Source of the DNA: Embleya sp045207655 | Lineage (GTDB): Bacteria > Actinomycetota > Actinomycetes > Streptomycetales > Streptomycetaceae | DNA length: 64,000 nt | NCBI RefSeq assembly: GCF_045207655.1 | Contig: NZ_CP108785.1 | Coordinates: 4,588,001-4,652,000 of the forward strand | Direction: 5' to 3' | Shown here: positions 51,353 to 59,847 of the stretch, in pieces | Layout: the number at the start of each line of letters is the position of its first letter | How positions within the stretch are numbered: the stretch's first letter is position 1 | Notes under the pieces: generated by a model | What the model was told of the DNA's origin: nothing | The model's input: only the letters and a program-made list of their open reading frames with translations | The model's database searches: none | Translations under genes and position numbers: made by a program

Positions 51353-51979
51353 TCATGCCGCGGTGGCGGTGTGGTGCAGTGTGAACCAGAAGGTCGGGAC
51401 CGGGTTGGTGCCGGGTGTCACGTCGACCAGTTGCCACCCGGTGAACCTGGCGCGGAGTTCGTCCGCGGTGACGCCGGAGATCGGGTCCTCGAACGCCTCG
51501 GGCCCGTACCCGAACATCAACAGCCGTGCGCCGGGGGCGGCGCGGTCGGTGAGGCCTGCGGCGTAGGCGTCGCGGCGGTGCGGCGGTATCCCGCAGTAAC
51601 AGCTCAAGTCGAAGAACAGGTCGTACGGGCCGCGCACGCCCACCTCGTCGAGCCGGGTGGCGTCTCCACACAGCACCGTGACGTCCAATTGCGCCGCGTG
51701 GGCCTTCTCCCGAGCCTGTAGAACCGCGCGGTCCACCAGATCGACGGCCTCCACCCGCCAACCGTGTCGGGCCAGGTACACCGCGTTGGTCCCGGTGCCG
51801 CAGCCGAGTTCGAGGACCCGGCCGGGGGTGAGCGCACCGGGCCCTTCCACGAGCGCCACCAACTCGGGCGGCGTGACGCCGCTGTCCCACGGCGGCCGGC
51901 CGTCCCGGTAGTAGTCCTCCAACGCGCGGCGCACGGCCGCCTCCTGGTCGAGCTCCGCGGCCGTCCGAGTCTCGCTCAT
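51353..51979 (-). CDS. Class I SAM-dependent methyltransferase
   Basis: 208 residues. RVLELGCGTGTNAVYLARHG is motif I and VEAVDLVDRAVLQAREKA motif II; PYDLFFDLSCYCGIPPHRRD is the post-motif substrate region with a Cys pair; LLMFGYGPEAFEDPISGVTA follows. It resembles thiopurine/TehB-like small methyltransferases (WDSGVTPPELVALVEGPG at the start). ATG at 51979 with TTGGAGGAAC upstream. Divergent from a TetR gene over three repeated operators, so it is likely drug- or metabolite-inducible. Confidence 0.87.
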   Translation of the reverse strand: MSETRTAAELDQEAAVRRALEDYYRDGRPPWDSGVTPPELVALVEGPGALTPGRVLELGCGTGTNAVYLARHGWRVEAVDLVDRAVLQAREKAHAAQLDVTVLCGDATRLDEVGVRGPYDLFFDLSCYCGIPPHRRDAYAAGLTDRAAPGARLLMFGYGPEAFEDPISGVTADELRARFTGWQLVDVTPGTNPVPTFWFTLHHTATAA

Positions 51980-52004
51980 CGCCGGTTCCTCCAAGAAGTT
52001 GTAG

Positions 52005-52042
52005 TCGAACTCTAGTGGTCGACTCTAGTGATCGACTCTAGA
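52005..52042. promoter_or_regulatory. Three operator repeats between methyltransferase and TetR
   Basis: TCGA-n-CTCTAG occurs at 52005, 52019 and 52032 (spacing 14 and 13), with TCTAGTG before each, so each unit is roughly dyadic (TCTAG...TCGA...TCTAG). The last unit overlaps a TATAGA -10-like element of the TetR gene. Confidence 0.7.
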
Positions 52043-52056
52043 TATAGACTTCGGAT

Positions 52057-52719
52057 ATGGACGCGGTCAAGGGATCCGACAAGCAGAACGCCAAACGCCC
52101 GGACAAGCGGGCCGAGCGCTCGCGGCTCACCCGCGAGAAGATCGTCGCCGCGGCGCGCGAACTGTTCGTCGCGCGGGGATACGGCGCGACAAGCCTTCAG
52201 GAGGTCGCCGACCGCGCGGGTGTGGCCGTCCAGACCGTGTACTTCGTGTTCCACAACAAGCGCGCACTGTTCAAGGACGTCGTCGACACGTCCATCGCCG
52301 GCGACGACGAACCGGTCGCCACGATGGACCGCGACTGGTTCCGCGCCGCGTGCGCCGAGCCCACCGCGGCCGGGCAACTGCGCGCCCACGTACGGGGCGT
52401 ACGCGACATCCTCGGCCGAGTCGCCCCGATCGTGCCGCTGATCGCGGCCGCGGCGGCCACCGACCCGGAGATCGCCGCCCAGTGGCCCGCCGGCCCGGAC
52501 CCGCGCTACACCGTCCAGCACGCCGCGGCAACGGCATTGACCGCCAAGCCCGACGCCCGCCCCGACATCGACACCGCCCGCGCCGCCGACCTGTTGTACG
52601 GACTACTCAGTCCCGAGCTGTACCTGATCTTCGTTCGCGACCGGGGCTGGTCCCCCGACGCCTGGGAGGAGTGGGCCCGCGCGACCCTGACCACCCAGCT
52701 CTGCGTCGAACGGACGTAG
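52057..52719 (+). CDS. TetR family repressor
   Basis: 220 residues. After a charged lead, LTREKIVAAARELFVARGYG, ATSLQEVADRAGVAVQTVYF and VFHNKRALFKDVVD make the TetR_N domain; the C-terminal part is a helical ligand domain. A TATAGA hexamer eight bases before the ATG and the absence of a ribosome binding site suggest a leaderless mRNA. It should repress itself and the divergent methyltransferase through the 52005-52042 repeats. Confidence 0.87.
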   Translation: MDAVKGSDKQNAKRPDKRAERSRLTREKIVAAARELFVARGYGATSLQEVADRAGVAVQTVYFVFHNKRALFKDVVDTSIAGDDEPVATMDRDWFRAACAEPTAAGQLRAHVRGVRDILGRVAPIVPLIAAAAATDPEIAAQWPAGPDPRYTVQHAAATALTAKPDARPDIDTARAADLLYGLLSPELYLIFVRDRGWSPDAWEEWARATLTTQLCVERT

Positions 52720-53063
52720 GGGTACACCACCGCGACGTTCGGCCCGGGCGTCGCGCCCTTCGAGGCCGCCTCGGGTGAGACGATCCCCGTGTACGACGCC
52801 GCCCCCAGTCGTCGGCGCCATCCGTCCCCGCGCCCGCATCGGCGAATCCCTCGCCCTGTCCGCGCTGGGCGGTCATCTGCGCCGCAGCCACCCCCCCCGA
52901 CCGACGGAGCCCCGGGCGCGCCCCTCCCCGAGTCCGTATCCATTCTGCCGCCGCCTCCTGGACGTCCCAGGCGCCATCCACTGTCTTGGGGACGTTTTCC
53001 GCTGCCGAGAGCCATTGTCGGCTTCGGTATCGGCGACCGGCTTCGCTCGGGCGGCTTCGGTGT
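52720..53063. other. 344-base convergent intergenic region, nothing seen
   Basis: Lies between the end of the TetR gene and the end of the leftward cyclodeaminase-family gene. No convincing hairpin or frame. Confidence 0.3.
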
Positions 53064-54011
53064 TCAGAGTGGGAGTGGGAGTCGGCCGAGGACGGCCGAG
53101 GCGACTGCCGCGTCCAGTGCTCCGACGCCGGTGAGGTCGGCGACCGTGATCGCGCTGTCGGAGCGGTCGACGGGTTGCTTGAGCAACAGGCCGGCCGCGA
53201 TGTCGCCGTCCCGGGCGGTGGCCCCGGCACGGACGGCGTGGCCGAAGTCGCCGTGGTCGAGACACTGGTCGTGGTCGTCGGTGGCGATGAGCCCCGCGCG
53301 GTGAAAGAGCGCGGGCGGCAGCTCGTTCTTGTGCGGCATGTCCGTGCCGATGCCGGTCACGTGCGCGCCCTCGCGCACGTGGGCGGCATCCAGGACGGGT
53401 GCGGTTGCCGGGGTCGTGGTGATGATGATGTCGGCGGCGGTCGCCTCTCGTGCCGAAGCGGGCCGGGCGGGCAGGCCGTTCGCGTTGAGCTCGTCGCACA
53501 GGGCGGTGGCCTTGCGCGGGTTGCGGCCGTGTACCAACACCAGGCCGACCGGGCGGAGTTCGGCCAGCCAGGAGGCCTGGAGGCGGGCCTGTTCCCCGGT
53601 GCCGAAGACGGCCAGTGTGACGGCGTCGGGCCGGGCCATGGCGTGGGTGATCAGCGCGCCCGCGGCGGCGGTGCGCCAGGCCGTCAGCGCACCGCCGTCG
53701 TCCAGGAGCGCGCGCGCCTGTCCGGTGCGGGCGTTGAACACGCAGACCAGACCGTGGTTCGAGGGGAGGCCGAGATCGGGGTTGCCGTAGAAGCCGGTCG
53801 CGATCTTGACGGTGAAGTCGGTGGCGCCGATGATCCGACCGGCTTTGACGTGGCAGTCCCCGTCGGCTTCCGGGAAGTCCATGTGCAGTGGCGGCGGCAC
53901 GCTGGTGCGGCCCTCGGCGTGCGCGATCAGCGCGTCCCGGACGGTGTCCAGGACCAGCCGCCTGCCGGCGGCTTTCGCGATGGCGGCCCTGTCGAAGAGG
54001 GGGAGGGTCAT
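53064..54011 (-). CDS. Ornithine cyclodeaminase/mu-crystallin family oxidoreductase
   Basis: 315 residues. HVKAGRIIGATDFTVKIATG has the substrate-binding Lys/Arg region, DDGGALTAWRTAAAGALITH the characteristic T-A-x-R-T-A-A segment, and TLAVFGTGEQARLQASWLAE the NAD(P)-binding GxGxxA; ADIIITTTPATAPVLDAAHV and GTDMPHKNELPPAL complete the family. The family includes ornithine cyclodeaminase and imine reductases such as DauB. With a DauR-like regulator and an aminotransferase in the same operon, an imino acid reductase role is more likely. Overlaps the aminotransferase by four bases. Confidence 0.88.
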   Translation of the reverse strand: MTLPLFDRAAIAKAAGRRLVLDTVRDALIAHAEGRTSVPPPLHMDFPEADGDCHVKAGRIIGATDFTVKIATGFYGNPDLGLPSNHGLVCVFNARTGQARALLDDGGALTAWRTAAAGALITHAMARPDAVTLAVFGTGEQARLQASWLAELRPVGLVLVHGRNPRKATALCDELNANGLPARPASAREATAADIIITTTPATAPVLDAAHVREGAHVTGIGTDMPHKNELPPALFHRAGLIATDDHDQCLDHGDFGHAVRAGATARDGDIAAGLLLKQPVDRSDSAITVADLTGVGALDAAVASAVLGRLPLPL

Positions 54012-55141
54012 CGGCGCGCTCGCATCCACTCGGCCAGGGCGGCCAGTCCTTCCGCCGGGTCGCGGCGGCCGATGCCGATGCGGAACCGGTCGGCGGGGGT
54101 GGCGGTGAGTTCGGAGCGGTAGATGCTCGCGGGCAGCAGCAGGACGCCGGTCTCCTCCACCAGGCGGGTGCAGAATTCCTCCACCCCGTCGGCGCCGAGG
54201 TAGCGGGGGTAGGCGACGCATCCGCCGTCCGGCGCCCGCCACTGGAAGTCGTCCGCGAACTCGGCGAAGAACGCGTCGAAAGCGGGCAGATTGGCGGTGA
54301 TCAGCGCGCGATTGCGCTCCAGGATCGTCTCGCGGGCTTTCAGCGCGATGCGGGCCAGAACCTCGCCGGGCGCGGAGTTGCAGATGGTGGTGTAGTGCTT
54401 GGCGCGTTCCAGGCGTGAGCGCAGCGCGCGGTCGCGGCAGGTGATCCAGCCGATGCGCAGTCCGGGCAGCCCCAGGGCCTTCGAGGTCACGTTCAACGAC
54501 AGCGCGCTTCGGGTCAGATCGGCGGCCTGCGGCAGGGTGCGGGCGGGGTCGCGTTCGAGGCCGCGGTAGACCTCGTCGCTGAACAGGTGGATGCCGCGCT
54601 CGTCGCACAGCCGGGCCAGGGCGACGAAGTCGGCGCCGTCGATCACCTTGCCGGTGGGGTTGTTGGGGAAGTTCACCGAGACGACCCGGGTGTTCGGCCG
54701 GATGGCCGCCGCAATCGCGTCGAGGTCCAGGGCCCAGTTGCGGTCCGCGTCGAGAGCCACGCCGGTGACCTCGCACAGCGCCAGCGGCACGGTCTCGGCG
54801 GCCTGGTAGTTCGGCGTCACCACGACGGCGTGGTCACCGGTGTCGAGCAGGACGTTCATCGCCAGGTAGAGGGCTTCCTCGGCGCCGGCGAAACAGATGA
54901 CGTCGTCCGCGTCGGCGTGCTCGTACGTCGAGGCGATCACCGCGCGCAGGGCCGGGTCGCCGAAGGTCTCCGTGTAGCCCAGGGACAGATTGTCGAAGGC
55001 GTCGCGGTCCTTGTCGTCGGCCAGCGCGAGCAACTCGCGGAGTGTCATCGTCTGGGCATCGGAGGCGGTCAGATGGTGGCGGGCGGTGAACTCCCAGCGG
55101 GAGAAGTACGTTTCCAAGCGGAAGTCGGGCAGCCGGGTCAT
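54008..55141 (-). CDS. PLP-dependent aminotransferase (class I/II)
   Basis: 377 residues of fold type I. SVNFPNNPTGKVI holds the Asn that contacts PLP, HLFSDEVYRGLE the Asp/Tyr pair, and NVTSKALGLPGLRIGW the PLP Lys; the end RFRIGIGRRDPAEGL has the carboxylate-binding Arg. The N-terminus FRLETYFSRWEFTARHHLTA resembles the capreomycidine synthase/VioD-like branch, but I do not assign that reaction. GAAGGACTGACGCAC places the ATG at 55141, six bases after the regulator stop. Probably acts on a basic amino acid with the downstream reductase. Confidence 0.87.
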   Translation of the reverse strand: MTRLPDFRLETYFSRWEFTARHHLTASDAQTMTLRELLALADDKDRDAFDNLSLGYTETFGDPALRAVIASTYEHADADDVICFAGAEEALYLAMNVLLDTGDHAVVVTPNYQAAETVPLALCEVTGVALDADRNWALDLDAIAAAIRPNTRVVSVNFPNNPTGKVIDGADFVALARLCDERGIHLFSDEVYRGLERDPARTLPQAADLTRSALSLNVTSKALGLPGLRIGWITCRDRALRSRLERAKHYTTICNSAPGEVLARIALKARETILERNRALITANLPAFDAFFAEFADDFQWRAPDGGCVAYPRYLGADGVEEFCTRLVEETGVLLLPASIYRSELTATPADRFRIGIGRRDPAEGLAALAEWMRARR

Positions 55142-55146
55142 GTGCG

Positions 55147-55788
55147 TCAGTCCTTCGCGCTCTGGGCTCGGAGCTCGGCCAGCAGGCCGTAGACGGTGGA
55201 GCGGGACACCCGCAGGGCCTCGGCGACGACCGGGGCGGCGCGGCGCACCGCGAACACCCGGGCCTCGTCCAGTCGGCCGAGGACGACCAGGCGGTCCTGG
55301 CGGGTCATGCGGTCGATGGGGCGACCCGTTTCGCGGACGTGGCCGCCGACGATGTGCTGGATGCGCTCGGACCAGTCCTGCTCGAACAATGGCTCGGGGC
55401 GCCCCACAGTCGGGGCACCGAAGGCGGACAGGACCGCCGCGGCCCGTTCCAGCGGCGTGCGGTCGAGGTTTATGCACAGCACCGCCGACGGCCGGTCCCG
55501 GTCGTCCCGGAGGATCGCGCTGACCGAGGACAGACGGCGGCCGTCCGCGAGCAGTTTCTCGTATGGGCCGTACACCTCCTGCGTCGACGGGTCGAGCTCG
55601 TCCAACTCGCCGAGCAGTGAAGGATCGCCGGCGCGGCGGGAGGTCATCGGATTCCAGATCTCCAGGACCCGGTCGGTCTCCGGGTCGTGCAGGACGACCT
55701 CGGCGTACGGGCCGAGCAACAGCGCGACCGCCCGACACACCGGCGCCCATGTCCGCACACGAGGGTCCCGGCTCTCTTCCACATTCAT
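55147..55788 (-). CDS. DauR/YheO-type transcriptional regulator (PAS-like domain plus HTH)
   Basis: 213 residues. The YheO-like PAS domain covers the N-terminal part (APVCRAVALLLGPYAEVVLH, YGPYEKLLADGRRLSSVSAI, LCINLDRTPLE), the C-terminal part is the HTH_22 domain (VVLGRLDEARVFAVRRAAPV, VAEALRVSRSTVYGLLAELR). DauR of Pseudomonas represses D-arginine use genes. ATG at 55788. Two perfect palindromes (55793-55825) lie right before the start, overlapping its promoter, so it is almost certainly autoregulated and controls the whole operon. Confidence 0.88.
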   Translation of the reverse strand: MNVEESRDPRVRTWAPVCRAVALLLGPYAEVVLHDPETDRVLEIWNPMTSRRAGDPSLLGELDELDPSTQEVYGPYEKLLADGRRLSSVSAILRDDRDRPSAVLCINLDRTPLERAAAVLSAFGAPTVGRPEPLFEQDWSERIQHIVGGHVRETGRPIDRMTRQDRLVVLGRLDEARVFAVRRAAPVVAEALRVSRSTVYGLLAELRAQSAKD

Positions 55789-55792
55789 GATG

Positions 55793-55825
55793 TGGACTCT
55801 ACGTCCAATCTGGACAACAAGTCCA
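55793..55825. promoter_or_regulatory. Two tandem perfect palindromic operators of the DauR-like regulator
   Basis: TGGACTCTACGTCCA (55793-55807) and TGGACAACAAGTCCA (55811-55825) are both TGGAC-N5-GTCCA, 18 bases centre to centre. They lie within 40 bases upstream of the regulator ATG, where repressor binding would block RNA polymerase. Confidence 0.85.
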
Positions 55826-56274
55826 GGTCCGATGACGAGCGGCACGGCACGGAGTCGGTGCTCTCGTCCGGGCCGGGCGAGCGGGCGCGCCGAGATCTGC
55901 CGACCACACGGTGTGACCGACCTGGCCAGCAGGACGGGACGGGACGCACCACTCGACTGTCCGAATTCCGCGCCGGGGAACCACGCCCCGTACGTCCCGC
56001 GTGGATACGACCGATGAGCCGACGCCTGTTCGACTACGGAAGGCGGCGCACGTGGCGCACGTGGCCCCCAGAAGGCGTCCGAGCGTTGGACGCAGGGGCG
56101 ACGGCGGCCGGACGCAGATGGGATCTCGTCGGCCGGGGTCGCGCGGTCGTGAAAGGCCTCTCGGCGCGCGTTCCCCTTGAGCCGAGGTACCGATGCAGCG
56201 GTTCGAGGGGCCGAGACCTCGGCGGGCCGTATCGATGACTACCACAGCGCACACCCAGTGAAGGGGAATACACC
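55826..56274. other. 449-base intergenic region
   Basis: Between the leftward DauR-like operon and the rightward penicillin-binding protein gene. The ribosome binding site AAGGGG lies at the right end. No gene or RNA seen. Confidence 0.35.
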
Positions 56275-57825
56275 GTGAACAAGCCTTTGCGGCGGGTCTC
56301 CGTCTTCTGCCTGATCCTGGTCGCGGCGCTGATGCTTCGGGCCAACTGGGTCCAGGTCGTCAAGGCCGACGACTACGCGACCGACAGCCACAACAAACGG
56401 GCGATCTACGAGAAGTACTCGCACCCGCGCGGGGACTTCCTGGTCGAGGGCAAGCCGATCACCAGCTCGGTCAAGACCGACGACAAGCAGTACGAGTTCC
56501 TGCGCAAGTACGAGTTCGGCCCGATGTACGCGCCGGTCACCGGCTACATCTCGCCGTTCGTCGACAAGAACTTCCTGGAGAGCATCGACGACGACATCCT
56601 CAGCGGCAAGGACAGCAGGCTGTTCGTCCGCAAGGTGCTGGACACGGTGACGAACAAGGGCACCCGGGGCGGCAACGTCGCGCTGACGATCAACGCCAAG
56701 GCGCAGGAGGCCGCGTACAACGGCCTCAAGGACAAGACCGGCGCCGCGGTCGCGATCGACCCGGAAACCGGCAAGGTGCTCGCGATGGTCAGCACCCCGT
56801 CCTACGACCCGAACGTCCTGGCCCAGAACGACCGCAATGCGGTGGCCAAGGCGTACGACCAGCTCACCTTGGACACGGACAAGAACCGCAAGAAGCCGGA
56901 CACCAACTTCGACCCCAGGATGCCGATGGAGAATCGGCCCATTCGAAAAACCTATCCGCCCGGTTCGACCTTCAAGCTCATCACCGCCGCCGCCGCGCTG
57001 TCCGAGAACAGGGCCAAGCCGGGCGATGCGCCCAGGGTCGACCTCAAGGGTGCCGACCACACTCTGTTCTACCCGTCCTCGAACGAGGGCCTGAGCGAGA
57101 AGACCCACCCGGGGTGTGTCGGCGCGACCCTGCAACGAGCGCTCGAATTGTCGTGCAACACGGTCTTCGCCCAACTCGGCACCGACGTCGGCCCGGCCAA
57201 GCTCAGGGAGCAGGCGGAGAGGTTCGGCTTCAACAACTTCGGCAAGGGCGAGGCCCAGAAGAACGCGCTGTACATCCCCTCCCGCGTGGTGGACAGCAAG
57301 TTCCCGGCCGGGCTCGACGCCGGCGGTCAGACGATGCGCTCGGCCATCGGTCAGGACAGTGTCACCGCGACACCGATGGAGATGGCCATGGTCGTCGCGG
57401 GCATCGTCAACCAGGGCAGGATCATGAAGCCCTACGTGGTGGACGAGTTGCGGGCGCAGAACCTCTCGGTGATCGAGAAGACCCAGCCCGAAGTGGCCGG
57501 CACGGCCGTCTCGCCCGAGGTCGCGCAGCAGCTCAAGGACATGATGGTGGGCGTCGTCGCCAACCCCGGCGCCACCGGCGCGCCCGGCGCGATCCAGGGC
57601 GTCACCGTGGGCGCCAAGACCGGGACGGCGCAGCAGGGCGTCGCCAACAGCAAGCCCCCCTACGCGTGGTTCGTCTCCTTCGCCGAGGCCGACGGCAAGA
57701 AGGTCGCCGTCGCCGTCGTCATCGAGCCCGACAGCACCGGCGACATCGAACGCGACGACATCGGCGGCGGCAAACTCGCCGGTCCCATCGCCAAAGCGAT
57801 CATGGAGGCCGTCGTACAGAAGTGA
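56275..57825 (+). CDS. Class B penicillin-binding protein (PbpA-like transpeptidase)
   Basis: 516 residues. A single N-terminal helix (VSVFCLILVAALMLRANWVQ), a short dimerisation region (HPRGDFLVEGKPI) and a transpeptidase domain with all three active-site motifs: Ser231-x-x-Lys234 (STFK), Ser293-Cys-Asn295 and Lys448-Thr-Gly. It cross-links peptidoglycan stem peptides. Sequence and size match PbpA, which normally sits beside rodA/ftsW and pknA/B in actinomycetes; here it stands alone, so it is probably an extra copy, maybe for sporulation or beta-lactam tolerance. GTG start with AAGGGG upstream. Confidence 0.93.
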   Translation: MNKPLRRVSVFCLILVAALMLRANWVQVVKADDYATDSHNKRAIYEKYSHPRGDFLVEGKPITSSVKTDDKQYEFLRKYEFGPMYAPVTGYISPFVDKNFLESIDDDILSGKDSRLFVRKVLDTVTNKGTRGGNVALTINAKAQEAAYNGLKDKTGAAVAIDPETGKVLAMVSTPSYDPNVLAQNDRNAVAKAYDQLTLDTDKNRKKPDTNFDPRMPMENRPIRKTYPPGSTFKLITAAAALSENRAKPGDAPRVDLKGADHTLFYPSSNEGLSEKTHPGCVGATLQRALELSCNTVFAQLGTDVGPAKLREQAERFGFNNFGKGEAQKNALYIPSRVVDSKFPAGLDAGGQTMRSAIGQDSVTATPMEMAMVVAGIVNQGRIMKPYVVDELRAQNLSVIEKTQPEVAGTAVSPEVAQQLKDMMVGVVANPGATGAPGAIQGVTVGAKTGTAQQGVANSKPPYAWFVSFAEADGKKVAVAVVIEPDSTGDIERDDIGGGKLAGPIAKAIMEAVVQK

Positions 57826-58027
57826 CCATCGCCCCGGCTCGACCTCCTGGTCCCGTGGCTGTCGGCCGGGCCGGCGCCGCATGGCCACGTGGAGGCCGCG
57901 GAGAACCCGTGGGCGCGAAATGACGCTGCGCACAACGGATTTGCCCCGGGCGGGACGGTGTGCCGGCGGCGGGTCTGTGCCTGATTCCGTCGTTGTGCGG
58001 GCGGGTGGTGCGGGGGATACTGTTGCG

Positions 58028-59293
58028 ATGCGTGTTGCTCTCATGACATCGGGTTCTCAGGGTGACGTTGCTCCGTTTACCGGATTGGGTGCCGGCCTCG
58101 TCGGCGCCGGGCACAAGGTGACCCTCGTGACCCATGAGCGGTTCGAGTCGCTGGTGGCCGATACGGGGATGCGATTCCACGCGTTACCGATCGATCCGCA
58201 TGAGCAAATGCATACGGAGCAGGGCCGGGCGCTGCATCGCAGCGCCACCGGTGCGGGGAAGTTGGTCCGTGTGCTGGCGCTGGCCCGCTCGCTCGCGTGC
58301 GAGATGGCCGACGGCCTGGTCGAGGCCGCGCCGGGCCACGACGTGATCGTGGCGTCGGCGTCGCTGGCGCCGGCGGCCTGCACGATCGCCGTGGGGCTGG
58401 GCGTGCCGTGTGTCGGTGCCTACCTGCAACCGCTGCACCCCACACGGGAGTTCGCGCCGTCGATGGTGTCGGAGCGTTCTCTGGGAAGCGTGGGAAACCG
58501 ACTGGCCGCGCACGCCGTCGACTTCGCCGTCGACCGGGTCTACACCGACGTGTCCCGCGACCTGCGCAAGCGCCTGGGCCTGCCGGCGGCCGGTCCCACC
58601 ACGGCTCGCAGGGCGCGGGAGCGCCGCGGCTGGCCGGTGTTGTACGGGTTCAGTCCCACGGTCGTGCCACGCCCCGAGGACTGGCGTGCGGGCCTGGACC
58701 CGGTCGGCTACTGGTGGCCGCACGACCCACGCGAACTCCCCTCAACCGTAGAGGAGTTCATCCAGTCCGGCCCGCCGCCGGTATTCGTCGGCCTGGGCAG
58801 CGCCACCGTCCCCGACCCCGGGCGCGTCAGCGACCAGGTGGTACGGGCACTGCGCGCGGCGGGCCTACGCGGGATCATCCAACGGGGGTGGGCCGACCTC
58901 TCCGCCACGGGCGACGACATGCTCACCGTCGACGACGTCCCGCACCACCTGCTGTTCCCCCGCATGGCCGCGGTCGTGCACCACGCCGGGGCCGGCACCG
59001 CCGCCGCCGGGCTGCGCGCGGGCGTGCCGAGCGTACCCGTCCCGATCCAACTCGACGGCGCCTTCTGGAGCGATCGCCTCGTTCGACTCGGCGTCGCGCC
59101 GCGCGCGGTGCCGCTGCGTCGGCTCACCGCGGACACTCTGCACGCCGCGCTCGTCGAAGCCACCGGCCGGCCGCGATATCGCGACCGAGCCGGCGCGATC
59201 GCGGCGCGCCTTGCCGCGGAGGACGCCATCGGACCCGTCGACGCCCTGGTGAGCCGGCTCGGCGACACCGCCCCGGGGAAGCGCCGCGATTGA
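58028..59293 (+). CDS. GT1 glycosyltransferase (sterol/macrolide glucosyltransferase type)
   Basis: 421 residues. N-terminal domain starts MRVALMTSGSQGDVAPFTGL, the sterol 3-beta-glucosyltransferase signature; the C-terminal nucleotide-sugar domain has PVFVGLGSATVPDPGRVSDQ, IIQRGWADL, DVPHHLLFPRMAAVVHHAGA and GTAAAGLRAGVPSVPVPIQL (with DGAFWSDRL), a PSPG-like UDP/TDP-sugar box. His in VHHAGA contacts the donor. Probably glycosylates a lipid, macrolide or other small hydrophobic acceptor. No biosynthetic partner genes. GGGGGA precedes the ATG. Confidence 0.9.
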   Translation: MRVALMTSGSQGDVAPFTGLGAGLVGAGHKVTLVTHERFESLVADTGMRFHALPIDPHEQMHTEQGRALHRSATGAGKLVRVLALARSLACEMADGLVEAAPGHDVIVASASLAPAACTIAVGLGVPCVGAYLQPLHPTREFAPSMVSERSLGSVGNRLAAHAVDFAVDRVYTDVSRDLRKRLGLPAAGPTTARRARERRGWPVLYGFSPTVVPRPEDWRAGLDPVGYWWPHDPRELPSTVEEFIQSGPPPVFVGLGSATVPDPGRVSDQVVRALRAAGLRGIIQRGWADLSATGDDMLTVDDVPHHLLFPRMAAVVHHAGAGTAAAGLRAGVPSVPVPIQLDGAFWSDRLVRLGVAPRAVPLRRLTADTLHAALVEATGRPRYRDRAGAIAARLAAEDAIGPVDALVSRLGDTAPGKRRD

Positions 59294-59847
59294 CGGCGAT
59301 CCCGCGCGTGTTCGGCTCGGTGCGCGTCGGCCGACAAGCCGTTCCCGTGCGGCGGTCTCGGCGTCTCCACCGACACATCCACCCGGACCCGCATACCGCG
59401 TCTCCCCGCCGTCGCCGCGGTCCACGCTCGGGTCGCCGGGGTTCACCATCGATCCGGTACGACTGTCCGCGATCGACGAACACCCGCCGACCGCTCGGCC
59501 GGTAGTCCGGGCCGGACGCAACGGTCGTCAACACCCGACGCCTCGCCGGGTTTTCCCCTGCGGGCCGATCGAACCCACGATCCGACACCGCGAATCGCCA
59601 TGGCCGCCCTCCGACGTATCTCGGTCGTCCACCTCGTATGTGCATCGCGGACGTCTGCGCCGATCCACCCCGTGGTGCTCCTCCGGCGTCCTCCGGTCGT
59701 CGCCAGGAGGCCAATCCTCCTCGCGGCCGGCCCTGGCGTCGGAGCACCACGGCTGATGCCGGCTCCTGTCTTGCGATGGTCAGTCGTTACCGGCCGTTGC
59801 GGCCGTTCCGGTCGTTCTCGCGGGCCCTGTCGGTTGCTCGGGCGAAA
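59294..59847. other. 554-base convergent intergenic region
   Basis: Between the ends of the glycosyltransferase and rox genes. Frames are Arg/Pro-rich noise; I see no obvious terminator hairpin of length and no gene. Confidence 0.35.
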
